Shown one piece after another: positions 26,558-35,695 of a stretch of 64,000 nt of DNA. The DNA lies in assembly GCA_044221555.1 (NCBI GenBank), contig JBGAOY010000009.1, positions 62,001-126,000 of the forward strand, given 5' to 3'. This DNA is from JAEUJM01 sp044221555. GTDB taxonomy: Bacteria > Actinomycetota > Acidimicrobiia > Acidimicrobiales > DATDAH01. The notes under the pieces are model-generated. The model made no database searches, was not told where the DNA came from, and saw nothing but the letters and a program-made list of their open reading frames with translations. The position numbers were made by a program, and so were the translations under genes. Numbering within the stretch: position 1 is the stretch's first letter; each line of letters begins with the position of its first letter.

Positions 26558-26582
26558 TCGGAGTGCATGGGGCGTGTGCCGT

Positions 26583-26604
26583 TGAACGTCTTCGTGGACG
26601 CTCA
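26583..26604. repeat. Hairpin TGAACGTC-N6-GACGCTCA at the end of the toxin remnant
   Basis: An 8-bp stem with one mismatch that shares the TGAACGTC core with the palindrome at 25649. It overlaps the end of the decayed toxin gene and may be its terminator or a degenerate border repeat. Confidence 0.35.
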
Positions 26605-26806
26605 CGGCCGATGCACGACCCGGTAGGGCTCAGGGTGGCGCTCGGACCATGGGTGGAGATGCTCGGCGAGATGGAAGGCGTGCCCCGAGCCCGGCGGGAA
26701 ACGACGACTTGCGCACGAACACGACTGGTGCCGCGCGCTCTTCGCGCGACGCGGCCTCCTCGAGCAGCGCCACGAAGTCGGCGAAGTTCTCCGTGACCAG
26801 GACGAG
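26602..26806 (-). pseudogene. Remnant of a PIN-like (DUF5615-type) toxin, frameshifted and headless
   Basis: Directly after the PIN gene's stop the same frame continues as LVLVTENFADFVALLEEAAS, then APVVFVRKSSFP, which looks like the C-terminal half of a DUF5615-type toxin. The conserved continuation (HAFHLAEHLHPWSERHPEPY to the stop at 26602) is in another frame, so at least one frameshift is present. There is no start codon or N-terminal half. I interpret it as debris of a second toxin gene. Family naming is from memory of such C-termini, so it is uncertain. Confidence 0.45.
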
Positions 26807-27223
26807 TCAGCCGGGCAGCAACTCCAGCGCCGCACAGTGGCGCGGCTTGACCACCGAGAAGTCTCGATGGTCGAGGGTGGCCAGCTTGGTCTCGCCCAGA
26901 CGCTCGCACACCGCGATCACGCTGGCGTCGACCATACCGAGGCGAAGGTCGGCGTAGTCACGCTCGAGCTGAACCACCCGCGCCAGGTCGTGGGTGGTCA
27001 GCTGCTCGACCTGATAGGCGCCGCCGGCGATGTCGTCGACCAGTGCCTGCCACGCGTCGAGCGACAGCCGCTTGCGTATCCAGTAGTCGATCTCGACCAA
27101 GGTGGGTGCCACCAGCACGAACGACTCGTCGACGGCATCGATCATGTCCACGCACCGGGCGTGGAACGGGTCGTCGGCGTCGAGCAGCGCCAGCACCGGG
27201 CCGGTGTCGAGCACCAGCGCCAT
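26807..27223 (-). CDS. PIN-domain ribonuclease toxin (VapC-type)
   Basis: The product has 138 residues. It starts MALVLDTGPVLALLDADDPF, with the first catalytic Asp in LDTGPVLALL. The central acidic residue is in TLVEIDYWI, the third in LGMVDASVIAVCERLG, and the fourth in ATLDHRDFSVV. All four acidic PIN positions are present, so it should be an active metal-dependent RNase. It lies 13 bp downstream of a ribbon-helix-helix antitoxin gene. ATG 27223 is preferred over upstream in-frame codons that overlap the antitoxin. Confidence 0.88.
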   Translation of the reverse strand: MALVLDTGPVLALLDADDPFHARCVDMIDAVDESFVLVAPTLVEIDYWIRKRLSLDAWQALVDDIAGGAYQVEQLTTHDLARVVQLERDYADLRLGMVDASVIAVCERLGETKLATLDHRDFSVVKPRHCAALELLPG

Positions 27224-27236
27224 CACCAAGTGTCCG

Positions 27237-27476
27237 TCACGACTGTGGAGGCGTGGACACGGGGCTGTCCTCGTCGTCGACGCTCTCCTGGGCCACGCCG
27301 ACGCCGCCACTGCGACCGACCCCCACTGACGGGCGACGTCCCCGCCGCAACGACGACGCTGTTTCGGCGACCACCCCACGCATGTACTGCGCCAACGACA
27401 CCCCCTCGCGGGCAGCCGCCGCCCGAAGCACCGCCAGGTCCTCCTCGTCGGCCACGATCGTCGTCCGGTGCATCAT
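27237..27476 (-). CDS. Ribbon-helix-helix antitoxin (VapB/CopG-like)
   Basis: The product has 79 residues. The N-terminal ribbon-helix-helix is RTTIVADEEDLAVLRAAAAR then EGVSLAQYMRGVVAE. A disordered Ser/Gly/Asp-rich C-terminus would wrap the toxin. The leaderless -10 TAGCAT at 27483-27488 sets the start at the first of two ATGs. The -10 sits in a 16-bp perfect palindrome, a strong sign of autorepression by this protein. Confidence 0.8.
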   Translation of the reverse strand: MMHRTTIVADEEDLAVLRAAAAREGVSLAQYMRGVVAETASSLRRGRRPSVGVGRSGGVGVAQESVDDEDSPVSTPPQS

Positions 27477-27479
27477 GAT

Positions 27480-27495
27480 GTGATGCTAGCATCAC
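27480..27495. promoter_or_regulatory. 16-bp palindromic operator over the antitoxin -10
   Basis: GTGATGCTAGCATCAC is a perfect palindrome containing the -10 hexamer TAGCAT (27483-27488, minus strand), which lies 6 nt from the ATG at 27476. It is the expected binding site of the ribbon-helix-helix antitoxin and its toxin complex. Confidence 0.65.
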
Positions 27496-27511
27496 GCGGC
27501 AAACGCGCGTC

Positions 27512-27536
27512 GCACACGTTCACCGGAACGTCGGCG
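27512..27536. repeat. Palindromic 25-bp repeat, right border of TA island
   Basis: 21 of 25 positions match 25649-25673 in the same orientation, centred on ACGTTCACCGGAACGT. It lies between the antitoxin promoter and the stop of the LuxR-type gene. Together the two copies bracket the XRE-NTase and VapBC modules. Confidence 0.5.
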
Positions 27537-27556
27537 CCACCGGTCAGGCCCCGGGG

Positions 27557-30241
27557 CTACAACCCGGGGTAGGTCGAGAGGTCCGTCCGGCCGGACACGG
27601 CCAGCTTGAAGTAGATGCGGTGCATGTAGGTCTCGACGGTGCGCAACGACAGCCCCAGCTCCTCGGCGATGGCTCGGTCGGTGGCGCCGCGGGCCGCCAG
27701 TTGCGCCACCTCGAGCTCGCGCCTGGTGAGCATCTTGGCGGCGTCGCCGTCGATCACGAGGGCCGGCGTCGTCGCGCTCTGGCAGTCGGCTGCGAGCCTG
27801 CGACTGGTGGTCGTCGAAGCCGCGGCCAGATCGCGGCTCCCGGCGTTGCGGTGGGCGTTCGCGGCCTGCGCGGCCGCTTCCGCCGCCACGAGCGTCATAC
27901 CGATGCGGGCGAGGTCGTCCGATGCGGCGCCAAGCGCTGAGCCGTCACCGGCATCGAACGCCACCGCGTGGGCCGTGCACGTCGCCCAGCGCTCGCCGTC
28001 GACCCCCTGGTCCATCAGGCGCTGCATCTGCGCCCCGCTGCCGTGTTCGCCGAGCCGCACCAGGTCGTGCAGGCAGCTCATGATGCCGTGGCGGTTGTCG
28101 GGGTCACCGCCGGTGACGCCGCGCAGGGTCGCGACGGCGGCCCGGTGCCGTCCCTCGACCACCGAGACCCACGCCCGCGACTGCGCGCCGGCGACGTCGA
28201 ACAGCTGGACCCTTGGCGCGACCGCGTCGGACGCCGCCAGCGACGCCGACGCCTCGCGACGGTTGCCGAGCAGTGCGTGCGCGTGCGCCGCCAACGCGCG
28301 TAGCGCCCCGTGGTGCGACGGTCCCCCCTCCTGCGGGCCGGGCCCGGCGGCCAGCGCGCCCGCGACAGCGGCGAGGGCGTCGCGCGGCCGTCCTCGGTCG
28401 AGGCACATCTGGGTGTGGGCCATCCCGAACAGGGCCGTCCCCATGTTGTTGCCGGCGCCCTCGGCGGCCGTCGCCATCTGCGCCGCGAGCGTCTCCGCCT
28501 CGTGGATCAGGCCGTTGGCCGCGAGCGCGGCGATCCGGGTGTAGACCAGCACACCCAGCGACCACTGGTCGGCCTCGGGCTGCACGTCGACGATCGCCCG
28601 TTCTGAAAGCGACAACGCCTCGGTGCTGTACCCGAGAACGGCGAGGCTGCCGATCACCGGGCCTGCCGCCACCAGGCGATCCCGTGGGGTGGTCAGCGGG
28701 TCGGCGAGGACCCGGCGTCCGACATCGGCGGCCTGCTGGTAGCGGCCGAACAGCGACAGGGTCATGGCCAGCACCGAGTCGACGACACCGCGTGCCGCAC
28801 CCTGGGCCCCCTCCTGCAGACCCTCGAGGTCGGCGACGGCGTCATCAGGCGACCGCCACCCAACGAGGACGTTCAGGCTCGCGGCGGCGGTGGCCGTCAG
28901 CGCCCGCTCCTCGTCGGTGTCCGAGAGCTCGTCCATGCGGGCGAGCGCGTCGGCAGTCTCGGCCGACGTCCCGTCGATGTGCGCTTCGATCCCGAACCAG
29001 CAGCGCGCGGCATCGAAGCCCCCGCCGCCGTCCACCGCGGCTTTGGCCAAGCGGGCCGCTATGCCGAGCAGATCACCCTGGAGCGGCGGCAGCGCAGGAC
29101 CCGAGCCCGGGCTGGTCTCGTGGGTGTAGCCGGACAGGCGCTGCGCCACCCGCAACAGCACCGCCGGGTCCACCGCGTCGCCCTGTTCGACACCCCACAC
29201 CGCGATCTGCACCAGGTCGGACTGGCGCCGCGACTCACGCCGCACCAACTCCTCCAGCAACTCGCGACGCCGGGCCAGACGTGCTGCCGTGCCCATACGG
29301 GCGGCCACCACCTCCGCGTAGATGGGGTGGGCCAGCCGTGCCATCAGGCGACGGTCCGCTTCCTCGATCACCAGGAGTCGGCGCTGCTCGAGGTCGGCCA
29401 GAACCGCGTCGCTCGAACGGGCGCGGAGCAGGCCGACCGGCGCCAGCCCGCCCACCGCGACCAACTCGAGCACATGACGTTGCTCCGGCCCCAGGTCATC
29501 GAGTCGCGCATCGACCACCGCGTCCAGGGCGGCGCCCTGGATGACCGCGAGCGCATCGGTGGTGCCCCGCTCCTGGGCCCGGGTGACAGCCTCGTGGAGG
29601 TAGAGCGGGTTGCCCTGCGTCAGCTTCCACAGTTCGTGGCGCTCCGCGCTGGTCTGTCCGGGCAGCGTCGCCCGCAGCAGGTCTTCGACCTCGACCCGGC
29701 TGAGCGGCAGCAACTCCAGCCGGGCCATGCCCATCGATCGGGACGCGGCCGCCACGTCGCCCATTCGGGGGTCGGTGGCGCGCGCGGTCAGCAACACGGT
29801 GGCGCCGACCGCCTCGGTCACGTGGTGCAGGAACGCCCACGACTCGCTGTCGAGCCACTGGGCATCGTCGACCTGCAGGGCCACCCGCTGGCCCGGCCCG
29901 CCGGCCAACCGGGCGGTGGCGTCGACGAGTCGCTGCAACGGGTCGGGCGAGGTCGCAGCGGCGTCGAGCAGGGGGGCGAACGGCGCGAACGGGATGGCGG
30001 CCCGGGCCACCGTGGCCGCATGGTGGGTGACCGACCATCCGTCGACCCGCAGGCGCTCGGCGACGGTCGCCGCCAGGCGGGTCTTGCCCACGCCGATCTC
30101 TCCGCTGATGACCACACCCACCGGGTTGTCCCCGATCGATCGCAGCAGATAGTCGATCTCACTCTGGCGGCCCACCAGCGGCCAATCGGCCGGCGGCGGC
30201 CGCCGGCGTCTCGACGCCCCACTGGTTGGATCCATCTTCAT
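27557..30241 (-). CDS. LAL-type LuxR transcriptional regulator with ATPase domain
   Basis: The product has 894 residues. The N-terminal AAA/STAND ATPase has Walker A GEIGVGKTRLA (about residue 40) and Walker B-like VALQVDDAQWLD. A long helical tetratricopeptide-like middle (about 340-820) leads to a C-terminal LuxR helix-turn-helix (LTRRELEVAQLAARGATDRA and on). Such proteins sense a ligand through the middle region and activate transcription. ATG 30241 was chosen; the TTG at 30283 adds 14 residues without support. It is a paralogue of the 36244 regulator (same architecture and C-terminal wording), and the two flank the giant RCC1 gene. It is read in the same direction as the RCC1 gene but separated from it by a strong hairpin. 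Confidence 0.88.
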   Translation of the reverse strand: MKMDPTSGASRRRRPPPADWPLVGRQSEIDYLLRSIGDNPVGVVISGEIGVGKTRLAATVAERLRVDGWSVTHHAATVARAAIPFAPFAPLLDAAATSPDPLQRLVDATARLAGGPGQRVALQVDDAQWLDSESWAFLHHVTEAVGATVLLTARATDPRMGDVAAASRSMGMARLELLPLSRVEVEDLLRATLPGQTSAERHELWKLTQGNPLYLHEAVTRAQERGTTDALAVIQGAALDAVVDARLDDLGPEQRHVLELVAVGGLAPVGLLRARSSDAVLADLEQRRLLVIEEADRRLMARLAHPIYAEVVAARMGTAARLARRRELLEELVRRESRRQSDLVQIAVWGVEQGDAVDPAVLLRVAQRLSGYTHETSPGSGPALPPLQGDLLGIAARLAKAAVDGGGGFDAARCWFGIEAHIDGTSAETADALARMDELSDTDEERALTATAAASLNVLVGWRSPDDAVADLEGLQEGAQGAARGVVDSVLAMTLSLFGRYQQAADVGRRVLADPLTTPRDRLVAAGPVIGSLAVLGYSTEALSLSERAIVDVQPEADQWSLGVLVYTRIAALAANGLIHEAETLAAQMATAAEGAGNNMGTALFGMAHTQMCLDRGRPRDALAAVAGALAAGPGPQEGGPSHHGALRALAAHAHALLGNRREASASLAASDAVAPRVQLFDVAGAQSRAWVSVVEGRHRAAVATLRGVTGGDPDNRHGIMSCLHDLVRLGEHGSGAQMQRLMDQGVDGERWATCTAHAVAFDAGDGSALGAASDDLARIGMTLVAAEAAAQAANAHRNAGSRDLAAASTTTSRRLAADCQSATTPALVIDGDAAKMLTRRELEVAQLAARGATDRAIAEELGLSLRTVETYMHRIYFKLAVSGRTDLSTYPGL

Positions 30242-30532
30242 AGGTCGATCCCAGCCGTTCCGTGCGTCGTTCAGCGGCGTCAACCGCTCCGTTCACCAGC
30301 CAGGCGAGCCACCCTCGTAGCTCCTGCAACCACATGGTCATATCGAAGATGGACGTCCTTGTCGTGACGATCCACTTCGAGCGGACAGTGTCTATCACGC
30401 CGCTGACTTGGGGGTCAGTCGGGCGACGGGCCAGGCCTCCGCAGCCCTCACCAGAGGCGCGCCGGAGCGGCATGCGGGCTCCGCCGTCCCGCGTGCCAGC
30501 GTCGTGGCGCGCCGTGGTGTGGATGGCACGGG

Positions 30533-30575
30533 CTCGACGCAATGACGGTCGGATTCCGACCGTCATTGCGTCGAG
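30533..30575. terminator. 20-bp perfect hairpin after the RCC1 gene
   Basis: Arms 30533-30552 and 30556-30575 pair perfectly over 20 bp with a 3-nt loop (ATT). It begins 1 nt after the stop codon of the RCC1 gene. No U-tract follows. It likely ends or protects the RCC1 transcript and separates it from the LuxR gene. Confidence 0.7.
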
Positions 30576-30576
30576 G

Positions 30577-33500
30577 TCAGCCGGTCGGTGCGAGGGCGCC
30601 GTCGACGTTGGGGGTGGTGGTCCCGGCGGTGATGGTGACGGGGGTGCCGCCCGCATAGTCGGGCGAGTCGTCGAAGTACTCGCTGGTATGGCTGCCGGTG
30701 AGGTCGATGAACCGGAGACGATGGGCGCCCGGCGGGAGACCGGCCAGGGTGTAGGAGCCGTCGGGGGCGACCTGGGTCACACCGACGACGGCGCCGGTCG
30801 AGTCGATGGCGAACACCGCGACGCTCCCGAGCCGATCACTGGTCCCGGACTCGGTCACTGTGCCGGTGGCGGCCCCCGTGGTGGGGGTCAACGCCGCGTC
30901 CGTGCCCAACGGGGTGCCCGCGGTCGCGGTGACCGTCGCCGCGTCAGCGAGACCGTCGGGGCCCTGGTCGTCGAACCACTCGAAGCGGTGGCCACCGGTC
31001 GGGTCGTAGAACGCCAGCGTGTAGCCGCCGGCGTCGACCTCGATGTCGTAGTGGCCCGACGCGTCGGTCAGGTCCCCGGCCGCCAGCGAGAAGTCCGCGG
31101 TGTGGACCGCCATCACCGCCACCCCCTCCAGCGACTCACCGGTGCTCGAGGTGACCTCACCCACCAGATGAGACCCACCCGACGGCGCCGCCTGGGCGGC
31201 CAGGCCCGCATCCGCGGTGGTCACGCTGGCGGCGACCACCGAGATGATCGACGAGCCCGCCGGGGTGGGGGCGTCGTCGAAGAACTCGGGGCGGTGGCCG
31301 CCAGTCAGATCGACGAACTCCACCAGCCGGGGCCCGGCCCGCAATCCCGAGACCGCGTACGCCCCGTCCGCACCGGTCAGATCACCCGCGCCAGGACCAC
31401 CAGCGTCGAGGTCGACGCTCATCGCCAACACCCCCGCCAACGGGTCACCCGTGCCATCCGCGGTCGCCGCACCGCTGATCACCCCCCGGGTCGGCGCCAA
31501 CGAGGTGTCGGCGTTGGTCGTGGCGTCCGCCACCGCCGCCACCGGCGACGGCGACGGCGCCCCGTGGAACCCGGCCGCGTGACCATCGGCAGGGTCCACC
31601 ACGTACACGTAGTAGTTGCCAGGCGCCGCCAACGCACCGAAGTGCCCCGCGGCGTCCGCCGTGCCGACCGCCACCGGCGAGAAGTCCGCCGGCGACAACA
31701 ACACCGCCACCGCCCCTGCGACCGGCACACCCGAGCCGGTCTCGGTCACGAACCCCGATACGTGTGCAGCGCCCGACGGCACCGTCACATCCACACTGAC
31801 GGTGTTCGACACCACGGGTGTGGGCACCTCGGTGGCGGACACCCTCGCGCGGTTCTCGTACGTGGGCACATCGGCGCCCGTCGAGACATGGGTGCACGAG
31901 ATCTCGTAGGCATCGCCCACCACCAACGGGAACGGGCCATCCTCACAGCCCGGTGCGGCCGGGTCGGTCACCATCACCCCGTGCAGATCGACGTTGCCGG
32001 TGTTGGTCACCGTCACCGTCACGTCGATCGGATCACCCGCGACGACCTCGCTCTGATCGGCGGTCTGGGTCACCGTCAACGCCGGCGCCGCCGCCACCAC
32101 CGTCACGTCCACCTCGTTCGACACCACCGCCACGATCTGGCTCGAGTCCGCGGTGGCGGTGTTCGAGAACGTCCCGATGTCCGCGGCCGTCGGCACGAGC
32201 GTGCAGGTCACCGTGTGCTCCTGGCCGGGCTGCAAGAACGCACCGACCGGTGCCGACACACAGTCGGGGACGGCGTCGTCCACCACCGTCGGCGTCCTCA
32301 GTTGCAGCGACGAGGTGTTCTTCACCTTGATGGTGAACACCACGGGCGACCCGACCGCGACCGTGGTCTTGTTCGCGGTCATCACCACCGTGATCGCGTC
32401 GTCGACGGTCACATCCACCTGGTTCGACACCACCGGCGTCGTCACCTCGTCCGCCGTCACCGACACCTCGTGCTCGAAGGTGCCGGCATCGTTGCCGGTC
32501 GTCGTGTACGAGCAATCGATCGTCACGAAAGCATCCACGGCCAGATCGAAGACCCCGTCGTTCGCACAATCAGGAACCTTCGTGTCGCTCACGGTCACGT
32601 TGTGGAGCCCCACGTTGCCCGTGTTCGACACCACCACATGGGAGTGGATGACCTGCCCCGGTGACACCGACGCCTCATCGGCCGACACCACCACCGACAG
32701 ACCTGGTGCTGCGGCGGTGACCGCCACCTCCACCTCGTTCGACACCACCGGGGTGGTGACCTCGGTCGAGGTCACCGACGCCTTGTTCTTATAGGCCGGA
32801 ACGTCGTCCGCAGTGGCCACGTACTCGCAGTCCACCCTGTTGCTCGCGCCCAGGGCCAACGAGAACGGTGCCGCCTCACAGTCGGGCCCGTTCGCGTCCG
32901 TGATCGTCACATTCGTCAACGCCACGTTCCCGGTGTTCTCGACCTTCACGTGCAGATGGACGGTGTCGCCCGCCACCACCGACGTCTCGTCCGCCGATGC
33001 CACCACCGACAACGCCGGCGCAGGCGCCGGCGTCACCGTCACGGTGACCTCGTTCGAGACCACCGGCGTGGTCACCTCGGTGCTGACCACGGACGCGGTG
33101 TTGTGGTAGCCCCCCGCGACCTCGCCCGCAGTGGCCACATGGGTGCAATCCACCGTGGTGTTGGCGCCCACCGCCAGCGAGAACGGGGCCGCCTGGCAAC
33201 TGGTGGCGTTGGCATCGGTGATCGTCACGTTCGTCAACGCGACGTTGCCGGTGTTGGTCACCTTCACGTGCAGATGCACCGTCGCACCCGCGACGACCGA
33301 CGTCTCGTCGACGGTCTTCACCACCGTCAACGCCGGCGCCAGTGGGCCGAAGGTCAACCCCCCCGACACCTCACTCGGCGAAGCCGTCGGCGGCGGGCTC
33401 CCCAACTGGCCGTTGGCGTTGTTCCCCCAGCACGACACCGCGCCGGCCGACGTCACTGCGCACGAATGGGTGCCGCCGGTCGCGATGGCGGTCACCCCCG

Positions 33501-35631
33501 AGGTCAACCCCGACACCGCCACCGGCACCGCCGACTGGTTCGTCGAGTTGTTCCCCAACCGCCCGTTGCCGTTGTTCCCCCAGCACGACACCGCGCCCGC
33601 CGACGTCGACGCACACGAATGGGAGCTGCCGGTCGCGATCGCGATCGCCCCCGACGACAACCCCGACACCCCCACCGGCACCAACGACTGAGTCGTCGAG
33701 TTGTTCCCCAACTGACCGCTGCTGTTGGTGCCCCAGCACTTCACGGCGCCCGCCGACGTCGACGCACACGAATGAGCGTTGCCGCCAGCGATGGCGGTCA
33801 CCCCCGACGACAAGCCCGAAACCGCCACCGGCACCGGCGAATTGGCCGTCGAGTTGTTCCCCAACTGACCGTTTGTGTTGAGGCCCCAGCACATCACCGC
33901 GCCGGCCGACGTCAACGCACACGAATGGGAGCTGCCGGTCGCGATCGCGATCACCCCCGACGACAACTCCGACACCGCCAGCGGCACCAACGAATTCGCA
34001 AACGAGTTGTCTCCCAACTGGCCGCTGCTGTTGAGGCCCCAACACATCACGGCGCCCGCCGACGTCAACGCACACGAATGGGAGCTGCCGCCCGCGATGG
34101 CGGTCACTCCCGACGACAACCCCGACACCGCCACCGGTACCGACGAGTTGGTCGTCGAGTTGTTCCCCAACTGACCGGCGTTGTTGCTCCCCCAGCACAC
34201 CGCCGCGCCCGCCGACGTCACCGCACACGAATCGTTGGCGCCGGTCGCGATCGCGGACACCCCCGACGACAACCCCGACACCGCCACCGGCACCGGCACC
34301 GGCACCGGCACCGACGAACTGGTCGTCGAGTTGTTCCCCAACTGGCCGCTGGTGTTGAGACCCCAGCACGACACCGCGCCCGCCGACGTCAACGCACACG
34401 AATGGGAGGTGCCGGTCGCGATCGCGGACACCCCCGACGACAACCCCGACACCGCCACCGGCACCAACGACTGGGTCGTCACATTGTTCCCCAACTGGCC
34501 GGTGGTGTTGAGGCCCCAGCAGGTCGCCGCGCCCGCCGACGTCAACGCACACGAATGCTGGTTCGCGTTGCCCGTCGCGATCGCGGACACCCCTGACGAC
34601 AACCCCGACACCGCCACCGGTACCGACGAGTTGGCCGTCGAGTTGTTCCCCAACTGGCCGCTGGCGTTGGTGCCCCAGCACATCACCGCGCCCGCCGACG
34701 TCAACGCACACGAATAGTTGAAGCCGCCCGCGATCGCGGACACCCCCGACGACAACCCCGACACCGCCACCGGTACCGACGAGTTGGCCGTCGAGTTGTT
34801 CCCCAACTGGCCGGTGCTGTTGGCCCCCCAGCACACCGCCGCGCCCGCCGACGTCAACGCACACGAATGGGCACCGCCGCCCGCGATGGCGGTCACTCCC
34901 GACGTCAACCCCGACACCGCCACCGGCACCGACGACTGGGTCGTCGAGTTGTTCCCCAACTGGCCGCCGCCGTTGAGGCCCCAGCACGACACCGCGCCCC
35001 CCGACGTCAACGCACACGAATGGGAGAAGCCTGTCGCGATCGCGGTCACCCCCGACGACAACCCCGACACCGCCACCGGCACCGAAGAACTGGTCGTCGA
35101 GCCGTTCCCCAACCGGCCGTTGCCGTTGATGCCCCAGCACACCGCGGCGCCCGCCGACGTCAACGCACACGAATGGGCGTCGCCGGTCGCGATCGCGGTC
35201 ACCCCCGACGACAACCCCGAAACCGTCACCGGCACCGAAGAATTGGTCGTCGAGCCGTTCCCCAACTGCCCGTTCGTGTTGAGACCCCAGCACGACACGG
35301 CGCCCGCCGACGTCAACGCACACGAATGGGAAGTGCCGGTCGCGATCGCGGTCACCCCCGACGACAACCCCGACACCGTCACCGGCACCGAGGAATTGGC
35401 CGTCGAGTTGTTCCCCAACTGGCCGCTGGCGTTGAAGCCCCAGCACTTCACGGCGCCCGCCGGCGTCAACGCACACGAATAGCCGTTGCCGACCGCCAGC
35501 GAGCTCGACGCCGTCTGCACCGGGTCGGCCGCCGCCGGCGCCGCCGCCTGCGGGGCGAGGGTCGCCAGCGCCGCCGCCACCAGGGCGACCACGGCCAGTC
35601 GTGCGATGGTACGGGTCCGCCTGGTGTGCAT
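30577..35631 (-). CDS. Giant secreted RCC1-repeat protein with DUF11-like and carboxypeptidase-regulatory-like modules
   Basis: The product has 1684 residues. A signal peptide (TIARLAVVALVAAALATLAP...AAADP) is followed by 14 RCC1-type repeats of 51 residues (about 45-755), each with HSCALTSAGAV.CWG.N..GQLG. Five DUF11/DUF7507-like Ig modules follow (about 755-1288, NTGNV.L..V...). Four carboxypeptidase-regulatory-like modules (about 1290-1684) carry a D(L/P)TG.H..E(F/Y)FDD signature. RCC1 repeats fold into seven-bladed propellers, so 14 may form two. There is no LPXTG motif and no C-terminal membrane helix, so the protein is secreted or held non-covalently. ATG 35631 has GAGGA 5 nt upstream. 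The DNA repeats are 153 bp and very alike, so copy number may vary. A ligand-binding or adhesive role is inference. Confidence 0.9.
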   Translation of the reverse strand: MHTRRTRTIARLAVVALVAAALATLAPQAAAPAAADPVQTASSSLAVGNGYSCALTPAGAVKCWGFNASGQLGNNSTANSSVPVTVSGLSSGVTAIATGTSHSCALTSAGAVSCWGLNTNGQLGNGSTTNSSVPVTVSGLSSGVTAIATGDAHSCALTSAGAAVCWGINGNGRLGNGSTTSSSVPVAVSGLSSGVTAIATGFSHSCALTSGGAVSCWGLNGGGQLGNNSTTQSSVPVAVSGLTSGVTAIAGGGAHSCALTSAGAAVCWGANSTGQLGNNSTANSSVPVAVSGLSSGVSAIAGGFNYSCALTSAGAVMCWGTNASGQLGNNSTANSSVPVAVSGLSSGVSAIATGNANQHSCALTSAGAATCWGLNTTGQLGNNVTTQSLVPVAVSGLSSGVSAIATGTSHSCALTSAGAVSCWGLNTSGQLGNNSTTSSSVPVPVPVPVAVSGLSSGVSAIATGANDSCAVTSAGAAVCWGSNNAGQLGNNSTTNSSVPVAVSGLSSGVTAIAGGSSHSCALTSAGAVMCWGLNSSGQLGDNSFANSLVPLAVSELSSGVIAIATGSSHSCALTSAGAVMCWGLNTNGQLGNNSTANSPVPVAVSGLSSGVTAIAGGNAHSCASTSAGAVKCWGTNSSGQLGNNSTTQSLVPVGVSGLSSGAIAIATGSSHSCASTSAGAVSCWGNNGNGRLGNNSTNQSAVPVAVSGLTSGVTAIATGGTHSCAVTSAGAVSCWGNNANGQLGSPPPTASPSEVSGGLTFGPLAPALTVVKTVDETSVVAGATVHLHVKVTNTGNVALTNVTITDANATSCQAAPFSLAVGANTTVDCTHVATAGEVAGGYHNTASVVSTEVTTPVVSNEVTVTVTPAPAPALSVVASADETSVVAGDTVHLHVKVENTGNVALTNVTITDANGPDCEAAPFSLALGASNRVDCEYVATADDVPAYKNKASVTSTEVTTPVVSNEVEVAVTAAAPGLSVVVSADEASVSPGQVIHSHVVVSNTGNVGLHNVTVSDTKVPDCANDGVFDLAVDAFVTIDCSYTTTGNDAGTFEHEVSVTADEVTTPVVSNQVDVTVDDAITVVMTANKTTVAVGSPVVFTIKVKNTSSLQLRTPTVVDDAVPDCVSAPVGAFLQPGQEHTVTCTLVPTAADIGTFSNTATADSSQIVAVVSNEVDVTVVAAAPALTVTQTADQSEVVAGDPIDVTVTVTNTGNVDLHGVMVTDPAAPGCEDGPFPLVVGDAYEISCTHVSTGADVPTYENRARVSATEVPTPVVSNTVSVDVTVPSGAAHVSGFVTETGSGVPVAGAVAVLLSPADFSPVAVGTADAAGHFGALAAPGNYYVYVVDPADGHAAGFHGAPSPSPVAAVADATTNADTSLAPTRGVISGAATADGTGDPLAGVLAMSVDLDAGGPGAGDLTGADGAYAVSGLRAGPRLVEFVDLTGGHRPEFFDDAPTPAGSSIISVVAASVTTADAGLAAQAAPSGGSHLVGEVTSSTGESLEGVAVMAVHTADFSLAAGDLTDASGHYDIEVDAGGYTLAFYDPTGGHRFEWFDDQGPDGLADAATVTATAGTPLGTDAALTPTTGAATGTVTESGTSDRLGSVAVFAIDSTGAVVGVTQVAPDGSYTLAGLPPGAHRLRFIDLTGSHTSEYFDDSPDYAGGTPVTITAGTTTPNVDGALAPTG
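33350..35490 (-). repeat. 14 tandem 153-bp coding repeats (RCC1 blades)
   Basis: Successive repeats are marked by the near-invariant GTCAACGCACACGAATGGG spaced 153 bp apart. Synonymous and non-synonymous differences are few in several neighbouring units, which points to recent duplication or gene conversion. Confidence 0.85.
34285..34312 (-). repeat. In-frame hexanucleotide repeat (Val-Pro) in the RCC1 gene
   Basis: CACCGG is repeated four times plus a partial copy, encoding an extra VPVPVPVP in one blade linker. Length changes of 6 nt would keep the reading frame, so it is a candidate slippage site. Confidence 0.75.
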
Positions 35632-35695
35632 GTGAGTCCTCGATCGGGCTGGGAGGGGTGCCACCGGCGAGTGTCCGACAATCGAGCGACGCTGT

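Noticed and set aside
25649..27536. Integron-type attC sites around the toxin modules
   Set aside because: The repeats are symmetric 25-mers without the paired R/L box structure and no integrase is present; described as border repeats only.
33350..35490. Regular repeats resembling a CRISPR array
   Set aside because: The period is 153 bp, units are contiguous without unique spacers, and they translate into RCC1 blades in one frame.
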